A stretch of DNA of 64,000 nucleotides from Mugil cephalus (Eukaryota; Chordata; Actinopteri; Mugiliformes; Mugilidae). The position numbers were made by a program, and so were the translations under genes. Shown in pieces: positions 12,801-20,064 of the stretch; the stretch's first letter is position 1, and every line of letters starts with the position of its first letter. The notes beneath the pieces were generated by a model. That model was not told the origin of the DNA and did no database searches. It saw only the letters and a list, made by a program, of their open reading frames with translations. The stretch lies in assembly GCF_022458985.1 (NCBI RefSeq), contig NC_061779.1:22241001-22305000 (forward strand), read 5' to 3'.

Positions 12801-15511
12801 ATGGGGAAGACGGTGAAATATCACGTAATGCTCTAGATGACAATTTTTCTAATTTAACTCTATATATAGTGATACCACTTTGTGTGCCGAAATAGCATCC
12901 GGCTTTAATTCATACCGTTCACACTGTCACCATCATCCTCCATGATGTCGTACACAACTCCCAGAACACTGCTCACTACATCTGGCAGGTCAGCAGAGGT
13001 TTCAGTGGTTGCAGGGGCAATGATTTCTGTACTCAAGATCTGGTCAGGCTGAATGATAACAGGCTGGAGAATGGTGAGCAGAGCTGTACAATGTGACAGA
13101 GGGGTGAGGACTGCTGAGGACACCAGCCCATTGATATTAACCTCAGCTAGCTGGAAAACAAGCAAAAGATGAAACAGGGGCAAAATTAATGAATGCATAC
13201 AGAAAACATGGAAAACGAAGATTAGTATCTCACATATCTTTGACTTGAAAATGACGCAGCTTTTTGAAAACTAGTTCATATTCCAACCAGCTTTCTTTTC
13301 CACAGCGAAAAATCTGTACAGCCCTTTCACCGCTCTATAATCCCTACAAACTGTTAAAAGTTTCACCCCTACAAACATGCATTAAATTAAAAACACTTCA
13401 AAATGAATTAACTTCAAGGTATTTCAAATGTATTATTATGGGATGATGGATTGACATTAGATTTGTTTGTCTGTCCTTCAAATTGCCTTCTTGTATTCTA
13501 TGTTAGATGATTTTTATGCTTTTGATAAGCTGATGGTGGCATCTGAAAAATTTGGATTACCAAAATATGTATAATACACACATTTATCTTTACTATGTCA
13601 AACATTTGTTGAAACAGAAAGCACATTGTCACATGTTCTCCTTATGTGTACAAAAGAAATTGACACTGCAAGAGAGTATTTACTGTACTGTGTGAAAAAT
13701 AAATACCCACATATGCATATGTGGGTATCTCTTGAATACAATAAAACTGCTGTGTTGGATGTCTCACCATGTGCAGAGCATGAGAAGACAGTTCCATTAA
13801 GAGATGCTGGAAAACTGCAGCTCCTTGTTCACCGCTATTAGAGCCCTGAAGCACCCATGACTCTGATGAGGTTTGTGCCAGTGATGAGGCATCCAAGTCC
13901 TGCAGCACTCCTTTGAGACACACTACAATAGACTCCGGGAGAAGCCGCTGGTTTCGAGAGACCGGCTCCATCGTGACACCACAGCTCTGCATCTCATGAC
14001 CTGATTTGGTGACAAATAATACAACACAAATTAATATGGCATGACTTTTTCAGCTTTCATCTTTTAATGTGCTTAAAATTTCGCTTGACTGACATCCATG
14101 AATCATTTTCTCTATTGTGTTCAGTTCATATACATGAATTTGTAAAACACATAATGGTTAGTGGCACAGCTAAACATGGACTTAATTATTGCTTGGAAAC
14201 AAAAAAGCATCATTAAAAGTTAACCTAGTTTTGAGTATGTATATTTTAGATTTTAGAAGTGTTGTAAAGCCTGCTACAGAGGTAGTTGTGATCAGCCTCA
14301 GTAAAAATGGAACATGACTATTAAGTCCAACTTTAGGGAAAAGGCTTGATTGAGTGGCATGACATCTCAAAGTCATTCCACAAATGTGAGAAATAGATTG
14401 ACAAAAGAAGACTCTGAGATTATCTGTGCATACCAACCTTGCTCCCACTGCAGAACACCACCTACGACAGGAAAAACCAGGCGGTAGAGCCTTTCAGAAG
14501 ACAGCATGTATCCAATACTGGACTTTACTGCAAAGGCCTCTCTCATGACTCCTGAGTCTTTCTTGTGATGGCAGGAGAGGTTCAACAGCGTGACCACAGG
14601 GATTACTCTGCCACCGACCTGAGCTAGGACCTCAGACAGCTTGTCAGAGCCAAGGTTGTCCTCATACCTCATAACCTGCAATAAAACAAAGGCAAAGCTT
14701 ACAAGGGACTCGGTAGATGTTTATAGCTATTCCAAAATTCATACAACTGGTTAGTGTTTGTAGTAAAAGACTTAAGTTTGGGTTCATTTCTTAATTGTGC
14801 AACCTTTGAGGAGGTATCTTGTTGATTTTTGCTCACCTGGATATGAGATCTACTGTCGATCCAGTGGAGGACCACTTGTTGCTGGACCAGCATATCATGA
14901 AGTCCCTTGGATAAGATGTGATCTGTTACATCTGCTGGGAGGTCCTTGGCTCTGCTACATATGTAGTCCATAAGTTGAGTCCCAGAATGAGGACACTGTG
15001 ACACAATAAACACCACATTCCTCCCTTTGCTTGAAATGTCATCTTCCTGTGACAAACTAGCCTTTACCCCACGGGTCACGTTCCTGGGCCTCAGGGACAG
15101 TTTGGTGGGAGAGGTGATGTCTGGTCTGTCCCACTGAAAGTCCAGCAGGGTTTCCTTTAGTGCGTTTTGAACTGAAGCAGACGGGTTGGATTGTTGCTTC
15201 GGTTGAGAAGCACACGTTTTATCCTTCACGTCAAATTTCGCTTCAAACTCTTGCTCAAAGTCCTCAAATGTTTTATGCCGCAGCTCCTTGAAGTCGGACA
15301 CTCTTGATATGAGACTGGCATTACGACCAGTCTTGGACTGAAAGAATTTATGACCCCACCGCACTTTATCAAATCCATATTTGTAGCCGAAATGCAGAAG
15401 AATGTGTAATATTCCCCGTTTGACGAAATGATTCCTGACATCCAGTGGGTCGTCTGAATCGTAATCTCCACAATCCACATCGATAACAAAAACCAAGTTG
15501 TGTAAAGCCAT
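837..15511 (-). CDS. ticrr: ticrr (Treslin), TopBP1-interacting replication initiation regulator, 21 coding exons
   Basis: Treslin works with TopBP1 and MTBP to load CDC45 at replication origins in response to S-phase CDK; it is a nuclear protein. Exons in gene order: 14837-15511, 14438-14675, 13768-14000, 12916-13150, 10311-10449, 9995-10122, 9651-9854, 9307-9452, 8928-9028, 8700-8790, 8475-8557, 7367-7597, 6998-7085, 6789-6861, 5315-5446, 5069-5159, 4927-4985, 4366-4634, 2041-4189, 1644-1772, 837-958. Every junction has GT/AG and the phases chain without a break, giving 5,616 nt or 1,871 aa, close to the roughly 1,900 aa human protein. Recognised blocks: the N-terminus with WGHKFF and RVSDF, the QKMKTMSRS block, [10 protein letters not shown], and YQVEMEMQ in the long exon. 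The small exon 6789-6861 is the least certain: it was picked because only the TCTAG-start acceptor restores frame between its neighbours. Confidence 0.95.
1040..1130 (-). repeat. Interspersed repeat 3' tail (LINE/SINE type)
   Basis: Read on the minus strand this intronic piece has the AAGTACTTTGGAACTG and GTGCTATGTAAATAAAG wording seen at the 3' ends of many teleost non-LTR elements. It is short and diverged; the family was recalled, not searched. Confidence 0.4.
2041..4189 (-). CDS. ticrr: ticrr exon 19, large disordered S/T-P-rich C-terminal exon
   Basis: One 2,149-nt exon encodes about 716 residues (1073-1788). It starts [17 protein letters not shown] and runs through [17 protein letters not shown], then many further SP and TP sites, as expected for a heavily CDK-phosphorylated disordered tail. 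A conserved landmark, [20 protein letters not shown], lies past the middle (near 2705-2770). A KSVTW motif sits at 3809-3823. The exon ends with an acidic stretch and a clean GTAAGT donor at 2040. Confidence 0.93.
5315..5446 (-). CDS. ticrr: ticrr exon 15, TopBP1-binding region with SPSK site
   Basis: Encodes [19 protein letters not shown] then [12 protein letters not shown], nearly identical in plan to the matching human block. The ISPSK serine is a proline-directed (CDK-type) site; in the human protein CDK sites in this region create the TopBP1 BRCT docking surface. That the site has this role here is inference. The exon starts in phase 1, which rules out joining it directly to exon 13 and requires the short exon 14 at 6789-6861. 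Confidence 0.9.
5460..5875. mobile_element. Degenerate interspersed repeat in ticrr intron 14
   Basis: The sequence around 5475-5520 (CAGCCGGTATACC, ATTAGCCGATAC) and around 5845-5860 (TTATCGGCC) resembles the ATATCGGCC-rich ends of hAT-like elements common in fish. No clean inverted repeats or target duplication could be drawn, and no coding remnant is visible. Confidence 0.3.
5914..6452. repeat. 26-bp minisatellite, 21 head-to-tail copies
   Basis: The unit contains CATGTCAGCGATGAA, then R (A or G), then CAACCTCTAA. Twenty-one units follow without a spacer. All copies I read are identical except for one site that is G or A; in order the copies read GAGAGGGGAAAGGGGAGGGGA. The array lies inside ticrr intron 14 (5447-6788). 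Uniform units without unique spacers rule out a CRISPR-like array. Confidence 0.97.
9651..9854 (-). CDS. ticrr: ticrr exon 7, highly conserved basic block
   Basis: The exon encodes roughly residues 550-617. It begins with [18 protein letters not shown] and continues with [17 protein letters not shown], a stretch I recognise as strongly conserved among vertebrate Treslins. It is rich in Lys and Arg and becomes disordered and Ser/Arg-rich at its end ([15 protein letters not shown]). Acceptor and donor are clear, and the phase joins its neighbours. Confidence 0.9.
12008..12697 (+). mobile_element. Pogo/Tigger-like DNA transposon, internally deleted (690 bp)
   Basis: The element is bounded by imperfect inverted repeats: CCGTATTTTCCGCACTATAA at the left and its near-complement at the right, extending through GGCGCACC. 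The flanks are TA on both sides (12006-12007 and 12698-12699), as expected for the Tc1/mariner/pogo group. Extra GCGCCTTATA-like motifs lie inside at about 12068-12080, 12590 and 12650. It holds one short ORF (separate entry) and an AATAAA near 12480, but no DDE catalytic domain. It sits in ticrr intron 4, antisense to ticrr. Confidence 0.85.
12242..12442 (+). CDS. Truncated pogo-like transposase, N-terminal DNA-binding domain only (66 aa)
   Basis: The ORF begins [19 protein letters not shown] and continues with [20 protein letters not shown], ending SFRGNKAR. This is the helix-turn-helix region found at the N-terminus of pogo-type transposases and of domesticated relatives such as POGK. An in-frame upstream ATG at 12167 exists, but the internal Met gives the normal transposase start. 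The ORF ends at TGA before any second DNA-binding or catalytic domain, so the product could bind element ends but not move them. There are no stops or frameshifts within it, and a polyadenylation signal follows. Whether it is expressed is unknown. Confidence 0.6.
   Translation: MAPIKRHAYDAEFKLKAISHVVKYGNRAAAREFNINESMVRKWRKQQDDLRQVKRTKQSFRGNKAR
13703..13728. other. Perfect 26-bp palindrome in ticrr intron 3
   Basis: The sequence ATACCCACATATG followed by its exact reverse complement forms a perfect palindrome with no spacer. It lies 40 bp downstream (in gene direction) of the exon 3 donor, in the intron. Confidence 0.95.
14837..15511 (-). CDS. ticrr: ticrr exon 1, N-terminal domain (residues 1-225)
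   Basis: The start ATG opens [13 protein letters not shown]; no longer in-frame start matches the family better. The region holds the family signatures [34 protein letters not shown] and [16 protein letters not shown]. In the human protein this part is the folded N-terminal region used for partner binding (MTBP). The exon ends at CAG followed by GTGAGC. About 180-400 bp upstream lie the promoter signals described separately. Confidence 0.95.
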
Positions 15512-16125
15512 ACCGTTAACTGCAAGTCCTCGGTGACAGTCGGTGGCTCCGGAGCCCTTAACTCAGCGATATGCCATTTAAACGGGTCTGTCTCGGTCAA
15601 ATGTAACCAAGCCCACAGCCACCAGCTTGGAGTGGTCCAGATGACTGTTCACTGTGTGTGGGCACGCAGACGCCATTTACAGTGAACGTTAGCCAACTTC
15701 ATGTTTCTGCTAACAGCAGCTAACTATCATAACGAACGCTAGTTAACACAAGTTACAGGTTAGCTTCAGAAATACAACTGAGTAGCCTCCGGTAAGAAAC
15801 AGCGTAAATAATTAACGAAATATGCACGCTTAAACGTACTTACGTACAAATAAAAGTACTTAAAGCGTCCATATAATGTCAGTCAAACACCTCAACTCAA
15901 CATTTCGCCATTTTCTTGTCGCCGTCTCCTTAACCGTTGGCGCTCCTTGGCTGAGAGCCCTCCCCTTTCCTCTGATTGGTTACATCCTTCAACAACAGTA
16001 ATCTCATTGGTCCAAATGTTGGATCAAGAGACCCTGACGTTATTTGTTTATTGGACAACAGTTCAATCAATCAAATCTGGACAAAACAAAACACAACAGG
16101 AGAGTGGCTAGGACTGATGATTGGC
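15512..16125 (-). promoter_or_regulatory. ticrr promoter with E2F site and CCAAT boxes
   Basis: On the minus strand this upstream region has an E2F-type TTGGCGC (15937-15943, plus strand reading) and inverted CCAAT boxes at 15975-15979 and 16006-16010, exactly 31 bp apart, with more ATTGG motifs at 16050-16054 and near 16115. No TATA box is seen. Paired CCAAT boxes about three helical turns apart next to an E2F site are typical of NF-Y/E2F-controlled cell-cycle genes, which fits an S-phase factor. Function is inferred from motifs only. Confidence 0.6.
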
Positions 16126-16173
16126 AGGCGCCGCTTCCTTTAAAAGTTAAAGCAAGTTGAACCATCACATACA

Positions 16174-16226
16174 TAGGTTTTTACTACTACCGTTTAATAC
16201 TATTGTTCAGAAGTAGTAAAAACCTA
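16174..16226. other. 15-bp inverted repeat with 23-nt loop
   Basis: TAGGTTTTTACTACT at 16174-16188 is matched by its exact complement at 16212-16226. It lies upstream of the ticrr promoter. It may be a tiny MITE remnant or a hairpin; no gene is associated. Confidence 0.8.
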
Positions 16227-16326
16227 CATGGTTAAATTCAAAATAATTTTTCAAGTATTGGTCATCTCTTCTAAGAAAGCCACCTGAACAAATAAATAAT
16301 CCCATCCACTACAGCAAACACTAGAG

Positions 16327-16520
16327 GGGCAGAGGAGCTCATTCTCCAGCAGATTGATTAAACTCCGCTCCCACAGCGAATGCTACATCATTTATTTTAT
16401 TCCTTACTCTATGCAGCTGTATAACAGCTTATGTTTTTGTAACAACTAAGCTACTATGACCAGGTAATATCCCTTGTGGATCTTTAAAGTCTGTCTAAGT
16501 CTTAGTCTAATTATGTAAAT
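16327..16520 (+). mobile_element. Non-LTR retrotransposon (CR1/Rex1-like) 3' fragment
   Basis: The fragment starts with GGGGCAGAGGAGCTCATTCT, which would encode the C-terminus of a LINE reverse-transcriptase ORF (a SSFSxRL-like motif), and ends in a CTTGTGGATCTTTAAAGTCT-type tail. A reverse-oriented, longer copy of the same family is at 49070-49500. Both are truncated. Confidence 0.65.
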
Positions 16521-16899
16521 AAAGCCTCTGTGGAAGACTTGGTAATGGTTATTATCAGTAACTGGCTTGGTGAAGGGTGGTTGAGGAGAAGGCTGTGAAA
16601 TGGATCAAATCTGCTATAAATTAAATATTGCACAAATCTTAATCTGCGTCTCAAACTGCTAGTGCAGTCTACTGCTGATAAAATCCAGATTTGCCAAGAA
16701 CTGAATCAGTTGCTATATGTTTTGAATTGCTCTCTATGTGTTACTTGTATTTGATTCCCAAGAAAGGGTCTTATCGCCATCATTTTGTAAACAAGCAGGT
16801 GTAAAGTTCTGGAACCAACATGTGTGATGTCACACTGAGAACAGAACACACATTCTAAGAACTTTGCTCGGATATCACACACTACAAACAAGACAAGAC

Positions 16900-16983
16900 A
16901 TTGCATCTATCTACTTCTGATACAGAAACAACTCTGCAGATATCTGTGAGAGACAAGCCAAACTTTCTTTAGTTTAAACTCAG
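16900..16983 (+). other. Probable non-coding first exon of the acidic duplicated-module gene
   Basis: The sequence ends in CAG followed by a consensus GTAAGTC donor at 16984. The next exon at 17591 begins right after a CTTTTTAG acceptor and five bases before the ATG, so at least one upstream 5' UTR exon is required. This is the best donor in range; the 5' limit is not defined. Confidence 0.5.
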
Positions 16984-17390
16984 GTAAGTCTAGAGGCAGA
17001 TACCGACTGAACACTGTCCACTCACAAATGACTTTCATGAAGGGAGATTACTGAATCACTGGTTCACTGTTAAATTAACACTCCTGTTTGCTTTTAACAA
17101 AGCTACACAACTACAATGACATTTTGCTATTTTATTAGATGTTAAGTGTGTTCAATAACGAAGCTGATACTGTTATGCTGTGAATTGTTTATTTACTGGT
17201 TTGACTTGAAACAATACCAGTTGTGGTACAGGTGATGTTACTGTTTTGCATTTTTCTTTTGCTCTGGCCCAGTAGCATCATCAGATTCTTACAACTCTAC
17301 AGTAAATTTAAAAGTATTACCTATTACAAATTATACCAGTAAACCCTGAGGCTGCACATATATACTGCATTTATTTCGGATATTTTCAAG

Positions 17391-17495
17391 TTGGAGTCTG
17401 AGAAAGAGACCGAGGGTTTAAGAAGTCATCTTAGAAAAGCTGAGCAGCAGATCAAACAGCAGTTATACTATGAGAACTATGAGAGTGTGAATTAA
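17391..17495 (+). other. Coding-like segment, glutamate/lysine-rich helix ending in a stop
   Basis: Read from 17391 the frame gives LESEKETEGLRSHLRK then AEQQIKQQLYYENYESVN and TAA. The composition looks like real protein (a coiled-coil-like helix) and not random sequence. A possible acceptor TTTTCAAG precedes it, but there is no start codon and the frame closes at a TAA about 50 nt upstream. It could be a terminal exon of an alternative transcript of the neighbouring gene, or a relic. Confidence 0.35.
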
Positions 17496-17595
17496 GCATT
17501 CATGATGAAGACAGCCTGACTCTGACTGACACTTAAATAAGTTGTAGACAATACAATAATGTTTAAGAAGTTTATGTTTTGTCTTTTTAGTTCAA

Positions 17596-18914
17596 ATGGA
17601 CAGAGACGGATCCCGCATGAACTCCCTTGATGGTAAAAAACAGACTCATCATTTCACACGTACCTTTTTGATAAAAATCTAATCATTTATCACAACAAGT
17701 CACAATAAAGTCTTGGAACAATAGGTCACAACATGTGAACTTAGGAGACTCATCCAATCTATGGAATATTAATTTATTGATTAGTTTTTAATGAAAAGAA
17801 CCATGTATAGGCTACTGAACAGTGTATGGATGATTTTTTTATCGTGTCAGAGGTAACACAACTATGTGAATGATCTTGCAGGAGACGAACACCTCCACCA
17901 GCTTGATTTGGTGGAGGCTGTTGCACAGAGCGGTAGGTTCCATGAAGAAGAGATCGCATGGCTGCGGTTCTTCATCAGTAATGGACAGGAGCATGAAGCC
18001 ATCGCTTATATGAGGCATATTGTTGCTGAACGTGACTATGCCAACTATGACAGCGCTGTCTTTCTTGGAGACAATCTTGACAGTGAGGGTGAAGATCAAG
18101 AGACTGACGATGAAAGTTACACTGACAGCGAGGATGAAGCTCCAGTGTTTGCTCCTTTCTCAAGACCAGTGCCTGGTGGATACTATGAAGGGTCTGACAT
18201 CTCTGACTGGGAAAGTGACACTGAAGAAGACCCAGAGTCAGGAGAAGGTAGCAAACACACACACACTGACAGTTAACAAAAAAGAACATTTTGTGTTTTT
18301 TTTTTTTGTTTTTTTTTTTGTTGTTTTTGTTTTTTTTATGAGAACGCAATTGTGTGAATGATCTTGCAGGAGAGGAACACCTCCATCGGCTTGACTTCGT
18401 GGAGGAAATTGCACGAAGTGGTCGGTTCAATGAAGGAGCGATGACATGGCTGCAGTTAGTTATGAGTCATGGACTGGAGTATGAAGCCGTGGCTTATTTG
18501 AGGAATTATATTGCTCAGCGTGACAACCTTGTCATTGTTGAGGAAGATCTTGACAGTGATGATGAAGATCAAGAGTCTGACGAGGAACTTCAGGGTTACA
18601 TGTCTGACTGGGGAAGTGACAGCGACAACAGCACTGAACATGAAGCTCCAGCATTAGCTCCTTCCTCAAGCCGAGGGCCTGTAGGATCCCGGAGGAGGTT
18701 GAGAGAAGAGGAGAGTGATGACTGGACAAGCAGCAAGCAGTTCAGGTGCTGTAATGCAGTTCCTCAGGCTGTCTCCAGCAGTGACCCTGAAGAGAAAGAC
18801 CCAGAGTCAGCGCCTTCCTCCAGACCAGTGGCCGAAAGCTCCAAAAAAAGAGCGAGAGATGAGGATGAAGAAGAAGAAGAAGATGGGAGCGATAGCAAAC
18901 GGTTCAGACCCTGA
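17596..18914 (+). CDS. Unrecognised gene: two tandem copies of a helical-acidic module, 315 aa
   Basis: Coding exons 17596-17632, 17882-18247 and 18370-18914 join in phase 1 throughout with GT/AG junctions, giving 948 nt. After a short leader (MDRDGSRMNSLDG), each large exon encodes one module: a helical-looking core of about 51 residues (HLHxLDxVExxAxSGRFxE, a WL pair, then ExEAxAYxRxxxAxRD), followed by a strongly acidic Ser/Asp/Glu tail. The two cores match at 27 of 51 positions. The second copy ends in KKRARDEDEEEEE and SKRFRP, which could be a nuclear localisation signal. No signal peptide or membrane segment. I do not recognise the family and give no function. A polyadenylation signal follows the stop by 93 nt. 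The gene faces away from ticrr. Confidence 0.75.
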
Positions 18915-19006
18915 CAGAAGTCTGCTGCCAAACTTTACACCCCGTCTTCACAGAGACTTTCATTTCACTGTCTTTTAGTTCTTTTCCTTCTTGTGCAATT
19001 CTTCAT

Positions 19007-19012
19007 AATAAA
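19007..19012 (+). terminator. Polyadenylation signal of the acidic gene
   Basis: AATAAA 93 nt after the TGA at 18912-18914, followed by a second overlapping AAATAAA a few bases on. No competing downstream signal is needed. Confidence 0.7.
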
Positions 19013-19124
19013 GAAATAAAAACCGCACATTTTTCTCATTTGGTTTTAGTGTCATTTCATATTTGGAAAAATATGTTGAATAAAGTGTTTGGGTTTCTGA
19101 GTGTTTAAGCAACACTGAAGAAGA

Positions 19125-19196
19125 TCATCTCATCTCATCTCATCTCATCTCATCTCATCTCATCTCATCTCATCTCATCTCATCTCATCTCATCTC
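19125..19196. repeat. (ATCTC)n pentanucleotide microsatellite
   Basis: About 14 uninterrupted pentanucleotide copies. It directly abuts the repeat at 19197, and on the minus strand it forms that element's 3' tail. Confidence 0.95.
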
Positions 19197-19462
19197 ACAT
19201 ACCGCTTAATCCTCACTAGGGTCGTGCTGTCGGTTGCTGGAGCCTATCCCAGCTGGCATCAGGCGAGAGCCGGGGTACACCCTGGTAAGGTCGCCAGCCT
19301 ATCCTATCACAGGGCTAACACAGAGACACACAAACATACGCAATCTCACCTACACCTAGGGTCAATTTAGAGTCACCAATCAGCCTAACGAGCATGTCTT
19401 TGGAGGTGGGAGGAAGCCAGAGTACCCAAAGAAAACCCACGCAGACACAGGGATGGGAGATC
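19197..19462 (-). mobile_element. LINE 3'-end repeat (L2-clade type) with microsatellite tail
   Basis: The text contains the widespread teleost repeat wording GGAGCCTATCCCAGCTGG, GGGGTACACCCTGG, TTTAGAGTCACCAATCAGCC and AACCCACGCAGACACAGGG. On the minus strand it ends AGCGGTATGTG followed by (GAGAT)n, the usual arrangement for L2-like tails. The clade is recalled from memory, not from a search. Confidence 0.7.
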
Positions 19463-19979
19463 ATCTGCTGAGAATTTCTGAGGCCAAACGATGAAATGTT
19501 TTGTGGGTGTAACTAAACCTGTCATCCAAAATTTTTTATATAAGAACTGTAGTACCCACAGCATCACAACTTCCCATAGTACATCTGTGTGTAAGTTTGA
19601 TGAACTTGAGGCAGAAGTTAAAAGTTCCAGTTAAATCTCCAGTCATCACTCCCCTCTTCTTTCAACCTCCAGCTAGATAATTTTTCAGACTAACTGTGTG
19701 TAAAAGTACCATCTCTCACTAGGGCTGGTGGACAAACCAGAAAGTGAGCACTGGGAGGGGAGATCCAGCATCAGATTCTACAGCACCAGGGGGCGATGAA
19801 GAGCTAAGCAATACAGCTTTGATAGACACAGGCAGAGAGAGAGAGAGACCCATATGTGAGAGACCCATAGTGATATGAAAGACGCCTGCTGAACGTTCTG
19901 GACTTTGTTTTCTTTGACAGATTTTCTCTTCTCCAAGTCATGAGACCACGATTAGGTCGGTCAGGGTCATAGCCACCGC

Positions 19980-20051
19980 TCCTCGTTAGTATAGTGGACA
20001 GTATCTCCGCCTGTCACGCGGAAGACCGGGGTTCGATTCCCCGACGGGGAG
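19980..20051 (+). tRNA. tRNA-Asp (anticodon GTC)
   Basis: A 72-nt sequence with an acceptor stem from TCCTCG/CGGGGA pairing, box A (TAGTATAGTGG), anticodon loop CTGTCAC and box B (GGTTCGATTCC). The anticodon stem reads TCCGC/GCGGA, so it pairs fully. There is no intron and CCA is not encoded, as expected for a eukaryotic gene. A pol III terminator follows. It is the only tRNA gene I see in the window. Confidence 0.97.
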
Positions 20052-20059
20052 ACATCGCA

Positions 20060-20064
20060 TTTTT
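20060..20064 (+). terminator. RNA polymerase III terminator of tRNA-Asp
   Basis: A run of five T residues beginning 9 nt after the mature 3' end of the tRNA, the normal pol III stop signal. Confidence 0.85.

Noticed and set aside
17495-17535. Possible C/D snoRNA (ATGATGA and CTGAC boxes)
   Set aside because: The boxes are too close together and there is no terminal stem.
17975-18430. 151-codon minus-strand open frame over the acidic gene
   Set aside because: It is the antisense shadow of the repeated acidic exons and the T-rich intron, with low-complexity Asn/Lys and His/Leu content and no family likeness.
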